NCBI GenBank assembly: GCA_045531755.1
Contig: JAZSEP010000048.1
Location: 1 to 11,790 of the forward strand
DNA from: UBA11540 sp045531755
GTDB taxonomy: Bacteria > Bacillota > Clostridia > Oscillospirales > Ruminococcaceae
DNA: 11,790 nt
Reading direction: 5' to 3'
Positions 1 through 5,217 of this stretch are shown piece after piece. A program made the position numbers and the translations under genes. Under the pieces are notes generated by a model. It was not told the DNA's origin. It did no database searches and was given only the letters and a program-made list of their open reading frames with translations. Each line of letters begins with the position of its first letter. Position 1 is the first letter of the stretch.

Positions 1-110
1 GGTTCTGCCGTGTCCAATAAGTAATAACTTTTTCAAAAGATTCATAAATTGACACGTCTTCATAGCTTTTAGTTTATTATATCATCTTTAATTTCAAAAG
101 TAAATTCACA
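1..110. other. Ancestral upstream flank of spoVT, no gene
   Basis: This non-coding AT-rich stretch lies left of the first copy of the spoVT leader, so it is probably the original chromosomal sequence upstream of spoVT. A consensus -35 hexamer TTGACA is at 49-54, but the candidate -10 boxes (TTTATT 73-78 at 18 nt, TATTAT 75-80 at 20 nt) are poor or badly spaced. No RNA gene is visible. The minus-strand open frame crossing it has no ribosome binding site and no recognisable protein. Confidence 0.5.
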
Positions 111-188
111 GTATAAATCCCCTCGATTTACATATCCTAACATCACGATATGAAAATTAAGGAGATTGAGATATATGAAAGCAACAGG
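110..188. repeat. Left copy of 79-nt direct repeat (spoVT leader and start)
   Basis: It matches 2007-2085 at 78 of 79 positions; the only mismatch is C at 124 versus A at 2021. The repeat holds the spoVT leader, the AAGGAG ribosome binding site, ATG and codons 2-5 up to ACA GG. Identity falls sharply at 189/2086. The 1897-nt offset between copies defines the inserted unit. It is best read as the left junction (att-like) of an element inserted in the 5' end of spoVT. A duplication by homologous recombination is the alternative. Confidence 0.9.
111..139 (+). promoter_or_regulatory. Candidate forespore-type (sigma G-like) promoter, left copy
   Basis: GTATA at 111-115 fits the sigma G -35 pattern GHATR. 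After a 17-nt spacer, TATCCTA at 133-139 matches five of seven positions of CATWHTA. B. subtilis spoVT is known to be sigma G dependent, which makes this plausible, but the -10 match is imperfect. If active here it would transcribe into the stub and towards the cassette. Confidence 0.3.
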
Positions 189-249
189 TATTGTGAGAAG
201 AATAGAGGCTCGTGTTATAATAACACAAAAGTGCAATAACCCCTTATAA
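175..249 (+). pseudogene. Truncated spoVT 5' stub, 24 codons
   Basis: The frame starts at ATG 175 behind AAGGAG and begins MKATGIVRRIE, against MKATGIVRRID in intact SpoVT at 2072. It then runs ARVII, recalling GRVVIP with residues deleted, and stops at TAA 247-249. In the non-identical part, the four differing codons before the E/D change are synonymous: GGT/GGA, ATT/ATA, GTG/GTT and AGA/CGT. This suggests descent from a once-functional, diverged spoVT rather than recent decay of the local gene. The peptide is too short to keep the AbrB DNA-binding fold, so it is probably a relic. A leader-peptide role is possible but unsupported. Confidence 0.7.
212..226. repeat. Perfect 15-nt palindrome
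   Basis: GTGTTAT and ATAACAC flank a single central A. The one-base centre is unsuitable for an RNA hairpin but typical of a dimeric protein site. It sits in the tail of the spoVT stub just inside the left repeat, so it could be an operator or a recombinase core. No protein binding it can be identified from the window. Confidence 0.4.
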
Positions 250-346
250 ACACTGGTTTTTCGGGCATTTTTTGAAGAAAAAATTTTGACGAAAAACAGC
301 CTATTTTGACCTGTACATAGCAAAAGCAAGGTGATTTTTGCTTCAC

Positions 347-375
347 TTGTGATTTAATTAAAAGCATGATATAAT
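347..375 (+). promoter_or_regulatory. Strong extended -10 vegetative promoter of the cassette
   Basis: TTGTGA (347-352), a 17-nt spacer and a consensus TATAAT (370-375) preceded by TG at 367-368 form a sigma A-type promoter with an extended -10. Transcription should begin near 382, about 27 nt before the ATG at 409. The two downstream genes therefore have their own promoter and need not rely on the spoVT leader. Confidence 0.75.
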
Positions 376-387
376 ACTTTTAATTAA
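354..387. promoter_or_regulatory. Inverted repeat bracketing the -10 box, operator-like
   Basis: TTAATTAAAAG (354-364) and CTTTTAATTAA (377-387) are perfect 11-bp reverse complements separated by 12 nt that contain TATAAT. The expected transcription start lies inside the right arm, so the pair would not form a hairpin in the mRNA; a DNA-bound repressor is the simpler reading. The arms are AT-rich, so chance is a real alternative, but the exact centring on the -10 box argues for function. Confidence 0.5.
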
Positions 388-408
388 GAGAACAAGAGGG
401 AAAATTCT

Positions 409-1056
409 ATGAATAAAAATGTTGCATTAGACACTGTAGAAATCGTTGCAAAAACGGCTTTGAGCGTTATTCCAGTTGGTGGTGCATTAGCAACAGCGGT
501 TTATGATGCGGTAAAAGGAAATTGTTTGGCAAAAAGACAAGAAGAATGGAAAAGAGCATTAGAAGAACGGTTAAGTGCCGTTGAGGATACGCTTGAAAAC
601 GTTGGCAACAATGAGTTATTTACTACTGCGCTTATTAAAGGAACCGAATTAGCGATGAGAACTGCAAGAGGGGAAAAATTATCATATCTTGCTAATGCGG
701 TCGTTAACACAATAGGTCAAGATTTAGATGAAGAGCGACTGATAGTTTTTCTTGACTTGATTGACAAATATACAGTATCGCATATTAAAATTATAAATTT
801 CTTTTATGATCCCACTCGATTTGAGGGAACATCAAGTAGTTCGTATATAATGGGATCTCCAACAACTCCTCTTTTTTCTGTTTATCCAGAGCTGGACAAT
901 GATTTGTTTAATAAAATATATAAAGATCTTTATATTGATGGAATGGTCAATACTGAAAGTTTAAATTGTACTATGACAAGCAGTGGCATGGTAGCTAAGA
1001 GAACCACTAAATTGGGCGATCAATTTTTAACATTCATACTAGATAAAAATAGTTAA
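409..1056 (+). CDS. Uncharacterised helical protein, first gene of inserted cassette
   Basis: I do not recognise a named family. The 215-residue product has a Gly/Ala-rich hydrophobic stretch at about 17-36 (core IPVGGALATAVYDAV), which could be a glycine-zipper or membrane-interacting helix. A charged, probably coiled-coil helix follows at about 43-64. The central helical block at 70-135 contains RTARGEKLSYLANAVVN, DEERLIVFLDLIDKYT and a following HIKIINFF, a style seen in many unnamed accessory bacterial proteins. The C-terminal part, about 166-213, ends TTKLGDQFLTFI and resembles the last strand and helix of a winged-helix fold. ATG is chosen because GAGGG lies eight nt upstream. The gene is AT-rich against the GC-richer host, points the same way as the next gene (22 nt gap), and lies between spoVT repeats. 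A defence effector or sensor is possible; no function is shown. Confidence 0.85.
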   Translation: MNKNVALDTVEIVAKTALSVIPVGGALATAVYDAVKGNCLAKRQEEWKRALEERLSAVEDTLENVGNNELFTTALIKGTELAMRTARGEKLSYLANAVVNTIGQDLDEERLIVFLDLIDKYTVSHIKIINFFYDPTRFEGTSSSSYIMGSPTTPLFSVYPELDNDLFNKIYKDLYIDGMVNTESLNCTMTSSGMVAKRTTKLGDQFLTFILDKNS

Positions 1057-1078
1057 TCGAGGAGATAAACGCACAACT

Positions 1079-1954
1079 ATGAAAAACTTTTTAAAAAAGA
1101 TATTTACTTCAAAACCGCAATATGATCTTGATTCTATTCAAGGAATTATGAGTATACAAATACCTAAATACAAACCGTTGCAAGGAATGGGAAATCCTTC
1201 GAATAATATTGAATACATATTGCAAAAGAAAGCGACCGAACATAAAGGAAATGGTAGAATGGATTTGGCGATTGCATGCCTAAGAAAATCTAATGAGATC
1301 TTTCCCCATTCTAACTTTTCTTGGCCAGAAAAAGATTATATGCGATTAGTGGAGTATTTAAAGCAAGACAGACAGTTCGATGAGGCAAGAAGAGAAGAAG
1401 CAAAAATCAAAGAATTATTTAGACAATTTGAATTAGAACAACAGACTTATAATGATAGAATCAATCGAGAGATATACGGAAATACTGATATTGTAGAAAC
1501 AAATGAGATAGCATTTGTTTGTGAGGAGTGTGCTAAATATACAAAACGCCGTTTTAGTATCAGTGGTCAAAGTAAAAAATATCCCAAATTACCGGAATAT
1601 TTATTAAAAAAATTGCCCGAACATAAACATTGTGGAATTATGGTATATCCTGTATTAGATGGTGTTTCTGAACCCGTTTGGAACTACAAAGGAGATTTAG
1701 TAAAATATTGTAATCGTCCATTTGTTGACGAGAGAACAAAAGAACAAAAAGAACTTTTTGAAAAAGAAGTAAGAGAAAAAGAAGAAGCGGCTATTGATAA
1801 AGAATTTTACGACATTATATTTGAAAAATGCCCAGACATAGCACCAAAGAGTTTTAGTGGTTACAGAAGAATGAAAGCAACAAATTCAAGTAATTACCAA
1901 AAGATTTTAATTGAAGCAGAAAAGCGATTGGGATATAACTTCTACAATAGATAA
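1079..1954 (+). CDS. Uncharacterised TPR-like protein with Cys/His cluster, second cassette gene
   Basis: The 291-residue product begins with a short basic helix (MKNFLKKIF). A TPR-like helical segment follows at about 44-110, with MDLAIACLRKSNEIFPHSNF and a second helix pair ending in FDEARREEAKI, of the kind usually used for protein contacts. Next comes a compact region with CEEC (Cys148, Cys151) and HKHC (His182, His184, Cys185), a plausible metal site, then a Lys/Glu-rich helix at about 216-245 and a short C-terminal domain ending EKRLGYNFYNR. There is no signal peptide or membrane segment. GAGGAG at 1059-1064 lies 14 nt before ATG, rather far, but no closer start fits. It is almost certainly co-transcribed with the gene 22 nt upstream. 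No catalytic motif is recognised; adaptor or regulator of its partner is a guess. Confidence 0.85.
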   Translation: MKNFLKKIFTSKPQYDLDSIQGIMSIQIPKYKPLQGMGNPSNNIEYILQKKATEHKGNGRMDLAIACLRKSNEIFPHSNFSWPEKDYMRLVEYLKQDRQFDEARREEAKIKELFRQFELEQQTYNDRINREIYGNTDIVETNEIAFVCEECAKYTKRRFSISGQSKKYPKLPEYLLKKLPEHKHCGIMVYPVLDGVSEPVWNYKGDLVKYCNRPFVDERTKEQKELFEKEVREKEEAAIDKEFYDIIFEKCPDIAPKSFSGYRRMKATNSSNYQKILIEAEKRLGYNFYNR

Positions 1955-2006
1955 TTTAATGTTCTAATTAATTGTTTATCTAGATACAAATAAGTCTACT
2001 ATATAA
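1955..2006. other. Right end of inserted cassette, non-coding
   Basis: Fifty-two AT-rich bases join the second cassette gene to the right repeat. I see no GC-rich hairpin with a T-run, so cassette transcripts may read into spoVT. No similarity to bases 1-109 is apparent, as expected if this is element sequence. Confidence 0.4.
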
Positions 2007-2085
2007 AGTATAAATCCCCTAGATTTACATATCCTAACATCACGATATGAAAATTAAGGAGATTGAGATATATGAAAGCAACAGG
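2007..2085. repeat. Right copy of 79-nt direct repeat, leader of intact spoVT
   Basis: This is the partner of 110-188, differing only at 2021. It supplies the functional spoVT with AAGGAG (2056-2061) and ATG (2072), and the same candidate forespore promoter (GTATA 2008-2012, TATCCTA 2030-2036). The insertion has therefore restored, not destroyed, the host gene. Confidence 0.9.
2008..2036 (+). promoter_or_regulatory. Candidate forespore-type promoter of intact spoVT
   Basis: GTATA, a 17-nt spacer and TATCCTA, the same as in the left copy. A transcript starting just downstream would carry the AAGGAG site and ATG 2072. The -35 fits the sigma G pattern and the -10 matches five of seven positions, so the call rests partly on the known sigma G control of B. 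subtilis spoVT. Confidence 0.35.
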
Positions 2086-2614
2086 AATAGTTCGTAGAAT
2101 AGATGACCTTGGTCGTGTGGTTATACCTAAAGAAATCAGAAGGACAATGAGAATCCGTGAGGGCGACCCGCTTGAGATTTACACCGACAACAACGGGGAG
2201 GTTATCTTCAAAAAGTACTCGCCGATAGGCGATTTGTCTGCCGTTGCGGCGGATTACGCCGAGGTGCTGAGCAAGGCGTGCAGCCACCCCGTCATCGTCT
2301 GCGACAGCGACCACGTTATCGCGGTGTCGGGGATGCCGAAAAAAGAGATTTTGGAGCGCCGAATTTCCACCCAGCTCGAAGACCTGCAGGAAAACCGAAA
2401 AAACTACCTCTATGCTTCGCAGGACACACAAAAGCTGATGCCTGTGGAGGGGGTTGAGCGCCACGCGCTCGCGTCCTCGCCGATTTTGGTCGCAGGCGAC
2501 ATCTACGGAACCATCAGCATCCTCGCGAGCGAGCCGAACTCACTTGCCGCTGAGAGCGACAACAAGCTCGTTTTGGTGGCTGCAAATTTTTTGGCAAAGC
2601 AGATGGAAGAATAA
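2072..2614 (+). CDS. spoVT: Stage V sporulation protein T, AbrB-family regulator
   Basis: The 180-residue product matches SpoVT in length (about 178 in B. subtilis) and layout. The N-terminal AbrB/MazE swapped-hairpin DNA-binding domain is at 1-50, with the signature MKATGIVRRIDDLGRVVIPK and RIREGDPLEIY. A GAF-like sensory domain follows from about 55 to the FLAKQMEE end. In B. subtilis it tunes sigma G-dependent forespore transcription and spore germination properties; in this organism that role is inferred. ATG 2072 is chosen over an in-frame TTG at 2063 because AAGGAG ends ten nt before it and the family starts MKATG. The first 30 or so codons are AT-rich (AGA, ATA, GGA), while the rest is GC-rich like the flanking genome, so the gene may be a recombinant. 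Confidence 0.95.
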   Translation: MKATGIVRRIDDLGRVVIPKEIRRTMRIREGDPLEIYTDNNGEVIFKKYSPIGDLSAVAADYAEVLSKACSHPVIVCDSDHVIAVSGMPKKEILERRISTQLEDLQENRKNYLYASQDTQKLMPVEGVERHALASSPILVAGDIYGTISILASEPNSLAAESDNKLVLVAANFLAKQMEE

Positions 2615-2666
2615 AGCGTCGTCGCTCCCTCATAAAATCAGAAAAAGCAGTTTCACAAAAGAAAAG

Positions 2667-2708
2667 CAGCCGACTGAAATACCCCGTCAGCCGGCTGTTT
2701 TATTTATT
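2667..2708. terminator. Bidirectional terminator between spoVT and the PadR-like gene
   Basis: CAGCCGACTGA (2667-2677) pairs with TCAGCCGGCTG (2687-2697), 11 positions with one A-C mismatch and a nine-nt loop. TTTTATTTATT follows on the plus strand. On the minus strand the hairpin is followed by CTTTTCTTTT. It suits the two converging genes. Confidence 0.8.
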
Positions 2709-2720
2709 GATGTTTGCTGT

Positions 2721-3092
2721 TCAAGCGTTCTCTTCGCTGAGATAATCAAGAAGAGCGCTCATGCCGGACACGAAGGACGTGTATTCCTTGCGCATCTGCT
2801 CAAGATATGCCTTGCCTTCGTTAGTAATGCGATAGAACGCACGAAGACGATTGTCGGAAACGCGCTTTCCGTCGTCGGCAATGAAACCGTAGCCTGTCAA
2901 CCTGTAGATGAGGGCATAGGGGAAGGTAATTCTGCAACGAGCGTTGCTCTTCTCGTCCAGAAGCTTGAGAATCTCGTAGATAGACATCGGGCGCTTCTCA
3001 AGGCAGCTGAGAACCAGGAATTCTGTCAAGCCTTTCTTGAGGTTTTCGGTAAGGTTTCCGTCGAAGTTTTTGGATTTTTTTACCATAGCCAT
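2721..3092 (-). CDS. PadR-like winged-helix transcriptional regulator
   Basis: The 123-residue product has the short PadR layout: LKKGLTEFLVLSCLEKRPMSIYEIL at about 18-42 as the first helices, a recognition region with TFPYALIYRL at 56-65, a wing around GYGFIADDGKR, then RAFYRITNEGKAYL at 84-97 and a C-terminal dimerisation helix. PadR proteins are usually local repressors answering to small molecules. The start is ATG 3092 (MAMVKK), nine nt after AGGAGG; longer upstream frames lack such a site. The gene lies 52 nt downstream of the binding-protein gene on the same strand, so the two are likely co-transcribed and it may control that unit. The ligand cannot be read from sequence. Confidence 0.8.
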   Translation of the reverse strand: MAMVKKSKNFDGNLTENLKKGLTEFLVLSCLEKRPMSIYEILKLLDEKSNARCRITFPYALIYRLTGYGFIADDGKRVSDNRLRAFYRITNEGKAYLEQMRKEYTSFVSGMSALLDYLSEENA

Positions 3093-3144
3093 TAAATTCT
3101 TCCTCCTTAGTGTAGTTTTATATGAGATAGTTCTATACGCAAAA

Positions 3145-4134
3145 TTACTGTGGAGCCGTTTCGCTTGAAGAAGGTGAAAGGTTGACGTCGCTGACTCCGG
3201 GATACATAACCTCAACGATTTCATAGAACGTTGAAAGCAGGTTTGCCGAGCACTTTTCAAGGGCGTCGGTGTCGATTGTGATTACGTTGCCCTCTTTAAC
3301 GGCGGTTTTTGTTTTGTAGGCGCTCTTTATCGAGAGCTCGTCCTTGTCAACTGCAGACGAAACGACAATGTAGTGTGGATTGATTGCCTTGAGTGCATCG
3401 TCGGAAACGAAATATCCTTCCGACTCCGAAGCTGCGTTGCCGATTCCGATATACTCGAGAATTTCGTTCTCAAGGGTGTGGTTTGCGGCAATGTAGTTGT
3501 CGAGCGAGTGAATTATCATAACCGAAACCGCATCGGAAAGTCCGTTTGCCTTTCGGTAGCTGTCAATTTTGAGCTTGAGCTCGTCGAGCTTATCGGTGAA
3601 CGCCTTTGCATTCTGCGCGCCCTTAGAGATTCCGTCGGTCTTGCCCTCAAAGATAACCGCAAGGTCGCTGTACAGACCCGTGAGCTCCTTTACAGAGGTG
3701 GGTCGGGGCAGGGTGATAACCGCAATGTTGTTCTTCGACAGCCACATCACAGCATCCTCGCTGAGCGGCTGGGTTGTGAACACGTATTCGGGCGAGAGCT
3801 TTATAATCTCCTCAAGCTTGGGCTCGGCGGCGGTGCCGACGTCGGGAAGACGATATACCGAGGTGGAGAAGAAACAGTTGGTGCTGCGTCCTACAAGACG
3901 GTCCTCATAGCCGTAACCGCAGATGAGCTCGGTGAGTGTCGGAGAAAGCGAAATCACACGGGAGGGCTTGGCTCCGATTGTCACGTCTCTGACGGTGACG
4001 GGAAAGGGTTGAGGCTCACTGAAAACGTTTTCAGTTGATGAAACAGAAGATACGTCGTTGCCCGAATGATTGCAGCCTGCAAAGGCCGAACATAAAAGTG
4101 TGAATACAACAAGCAAACAAAGTAACCTTTTCAT
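3145..4134 (-). CDS. Substrate-binding lipoprotein of a metal-chelate/cobalamin-type ABC transporter
   Basis: The 329-residue product has a lipoprotein signal: MKRLLCLLVVFTLLCSAFAGC, with lipidated Cys21 in FAGC. A short Ser-rich linker leads to a periplasmic-binding domain of the BtuF/FhuD/TroA-like type (PF01497): RVISLSPTLTELICGYGYEDRLVGRS, LPDVGTAAEPKLEEIIKLSPEYVF, a long connecting helix around LDELKLKIDSYRKANG, and a second lobe with ALKAINPHYIVVSSA. Such proteins capture cobalamin, haem or ferric siderophores at the membrane. The exact ligand is unclear. The start is the second of two adjacent ATGs, five nt after GGAGG; the first is only two nt away. No permease or ATPase lies in the window, so it is an orphan here and probably works with a transporter elsewhere. 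A PadR-like regulator follows. Confidence 0.85.
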   Translation of the reverse strand: MKRLLCLLVVFTLLCSAFAGCNHSGNDVSSVSSTENVFSEPQPFPVTVRDVTIGAKPSRVISLSPTLTELICGYGYEDRLVGRSTNCFFSTSVYRLPDVGTAAEPKLEEIIKLSPEYVFTTQPLSEDAVMWLSKNNIAVITLPRPTSVKELTGLYSDLAVIFEGKTDGISKGAQNAKAFTDKLDELKLKIDSYRKANGLSDAVSVMIIHSLDNYIAANHTLENEILEYIGIGNAASESEGYFVSDDALKAINPHYIVVSSAVDKDELSIKSAYKTKTAVKEGNVITIDTDALEKCSANLLSTFYEIVEVMYPGVSDVNLSPSSSETAPQ

Positions 4135-4159
4135 CATTTCCTCCAAAACAAATTAACTC

Positions 4160-4190
4160 ATAGTATATTTTACTATTAAATTATGAAAAA
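4160..4190 (-). promoter_or_regulatory. Putative promoter of the binding-protein/PadR unit, with small dyad
   Basis: On the minus strand TATACT (4167-4162) is a good -10 box about 30 nt before the start codon. The -35 at 17-nt spacing (TTTTTC, 4190-4185) is weak. A 6-bp inverted repeat, ATAGTA 4160-4165 and TACTAT 4171-4176, overlaps the -10 and could be a regulator site, perhaps for the PadR-like protein. Confidence 0.4.
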
Positions 4191-4270
4191 ATCAAGCCTA
4201 CATTGTGAAAAATACGGATGTTTTTTGAGAATAATTGCGTTTTCTTTAGGTATTTTGCAAAAATGTGTCG

Positions 4271-4307
4271 AAAAAAGTCAAAGACCGTCAACTCTGACGG
4301 TCTTTGA
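4271..4307 (-). terminator. Intrinsic terminator of the nusA-ribF operon
   Basis: CAAAGACCGTCA (4279-4290) and TGACGGTCTTTG (4295-4306) are a perfect 12-bp stem, extendable by one T-A pair, with a four-nt loop. On the minus strand CTTTTTT follows. The ribF stop codon (4290-4288) lies inside the stem, so termination and translation end are physically coupled. Confidence 0.9.
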
Positions 4308-5217
4308 AATGATACTTGAAGTAATTTTCGGCAGCTTTTCGGTCGGCGGCAATTGCGATACGAAGCTCTTCGGTTGACGGAAATTTCTGTTCCGAACGCA
4401 AAAATTCAACAAGCTCCACCCTGACGCTTTTCTCATACAGGTCGCCGTCAAACTCAAAAATGTTGGTTTCTGCCAGAACGGAGCTGTCGGTAGAAACGGT
4501 GGGCTTTGTGCCGACGTTGGTCACCGAAGGATACGCCTTGCCGTCGATGTGAGCAAGCGAAGCATACACTCCAAAACGCGGAGCGAGAAGCTCGGGGTCA
4601 AGGGGCTGATTTATGGTGGGGAAATTCATTCTGCTTCCCAAGCGTCTGCCGTGAATTACGGCGGATTTCACCGAGAAAAATCTTCCGCACATATCATAGT
4701 AGGTTTTCATATCGCCTTCGCCAAGGGCAGTCCTCACTGCAGAGGAACTCACGGCTTTTCCGTTTTCGCGGACGCAGTCAACAACGCGAAGCTCGGCGTT
4801 GTGCTTGTCACAAAGAGCCTTCAGGAGAGAAACGTCGCCCGAATTTCCTTTTCCGAAGCGAAAATCAAAGCCACAGCAAAGCATCTTCGCCTTCATTCTT
4901 GCAAAGAGCACGTCCTCGACAAAAGCTTCAGCCGAGAGGGTCGAAAACTCGGAAAAATCGGGCATGAGCAGAAGCTCCGCTCCCAAATCGCGTATCCCGT
5001 CAACCCTTTCCTGTACGGTCATCAAAGGTGCAAACCCTTTTTTTGACGCAGGAAGAGAGCTGTTCATCGTGAAGGTGAACACTGCAGGGACAAGACCGCT
5101 TTCCACCGCCGAGGCAATGACAGCCTGATGCGCCTTGTGGAGTCCGTCAAAAAGACCCAGAGAGATGGCACATTCGCGGTCGTTATTTATGCTGTCAAGA
5201 GTGGTGAAGATTTTCAT
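4288..5217 (-). CDS. ribF: Bifunctional riboflavin kinase/FAD synthetase
   Basis: The 309-residue product has the usual RibF length and two domains. The N-terminal nucleotidyltransferase (FMN adenylylation) has GLFDGLHKAH at 21-30, GFDFRFGKGNSGD at 116-128 and SSSAVR at 157-162. The C-terminal flavokinase has HGRRLGSRMNFPTIN (189-203), FGVYAS, NVGTKPTV (234-241) and RSEQKF near 274-279. It converts riboflavin to FMN and then FAD in the cytoplasm. The usual HxGH nucleotide-binding motif reads HKAH, with Ala29 for Gly. ATG 5217 is chosen over a longer frame because GAGGAG lies five nt upstream and the start shares one base with the truB stop (TAATG), implying translational coupling. No FMN riboswitch precedes it. 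It is the last gene of the operon. Confidence 0.93.
   Translation of the reverse strand: MKIFTTLDSINNDRECAISLGLFDGLHKAHQAVIASAVESGLVPAVFTFTMNSSLPASKKGFAPLMTVQERVDGIRDLGAELLLMPDFSEFSTLSAEAFVEDVLFARMKAKMLCCGFDFRFGKGNSGDVSLLKALCDKHNAELRVVDCVRENGKAVSSSAVRTALGEGDMKTYYDMCGRFFSVKSAVIHGRRLGSRMNFPTINQPLDPELLAPRFGVYASLAHIDGKAYPSVTNVGTKPTVSTDSSVLAETNIFEFDGDLYEKSVRVELVEFLRSEQKFPSTEELRIAIAADRKAAENYFKYHFKDRQS

Larger units (their letters stand above)
250..408 (+). other. Regulatory region upstream of the two-gene cassette
   Basis: No gene is seen here. The stretch contains a 20-nt-period direct repeat of ATTTTGAC (283-290, 303-310), a 7-bp dyad AGCAAAA/TTTTGCT (319-325, 336-342), the cassette promoter (347-375) with a flanking inverted repeat, and the ribosome binding site GAGGG at 396-400, eight nt before ATG 409. 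The density of dyads suggests controlled expression. Confidence 0.5.

Noticed and set aside
69..329. Minus-strand open frame across the left repeat and spoVT stub
   Set aside because: It has no ribosome binding site or recognisable motif and runs antisense through the spoVT leader; the hydrophobic look comes from AT-rich DNA.
189..2006. Integrase, transposase or terminal inverted repeats of a conventional mobile element
   Set aside because: The two genes show no recombinase catalytic pattern, and the cassette ends share only the direct repeat, not inverted ends.
2063..2071. TTG start for spoVT three codons upstream
   Set aside because: It would overlap the ribosome binding site region; ATG 2072 is correctly spaced from AAGGAG and matches the family N-terminus MKATG.
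4135..4287. Small plus-strand gene or riboswitch between ribF and the binding-protein gene
   Set aside because: The open frame there runs into the ribF terminator without a ribosome binding site, and no conserved cobalamin or FMN riboswitch core was seen.
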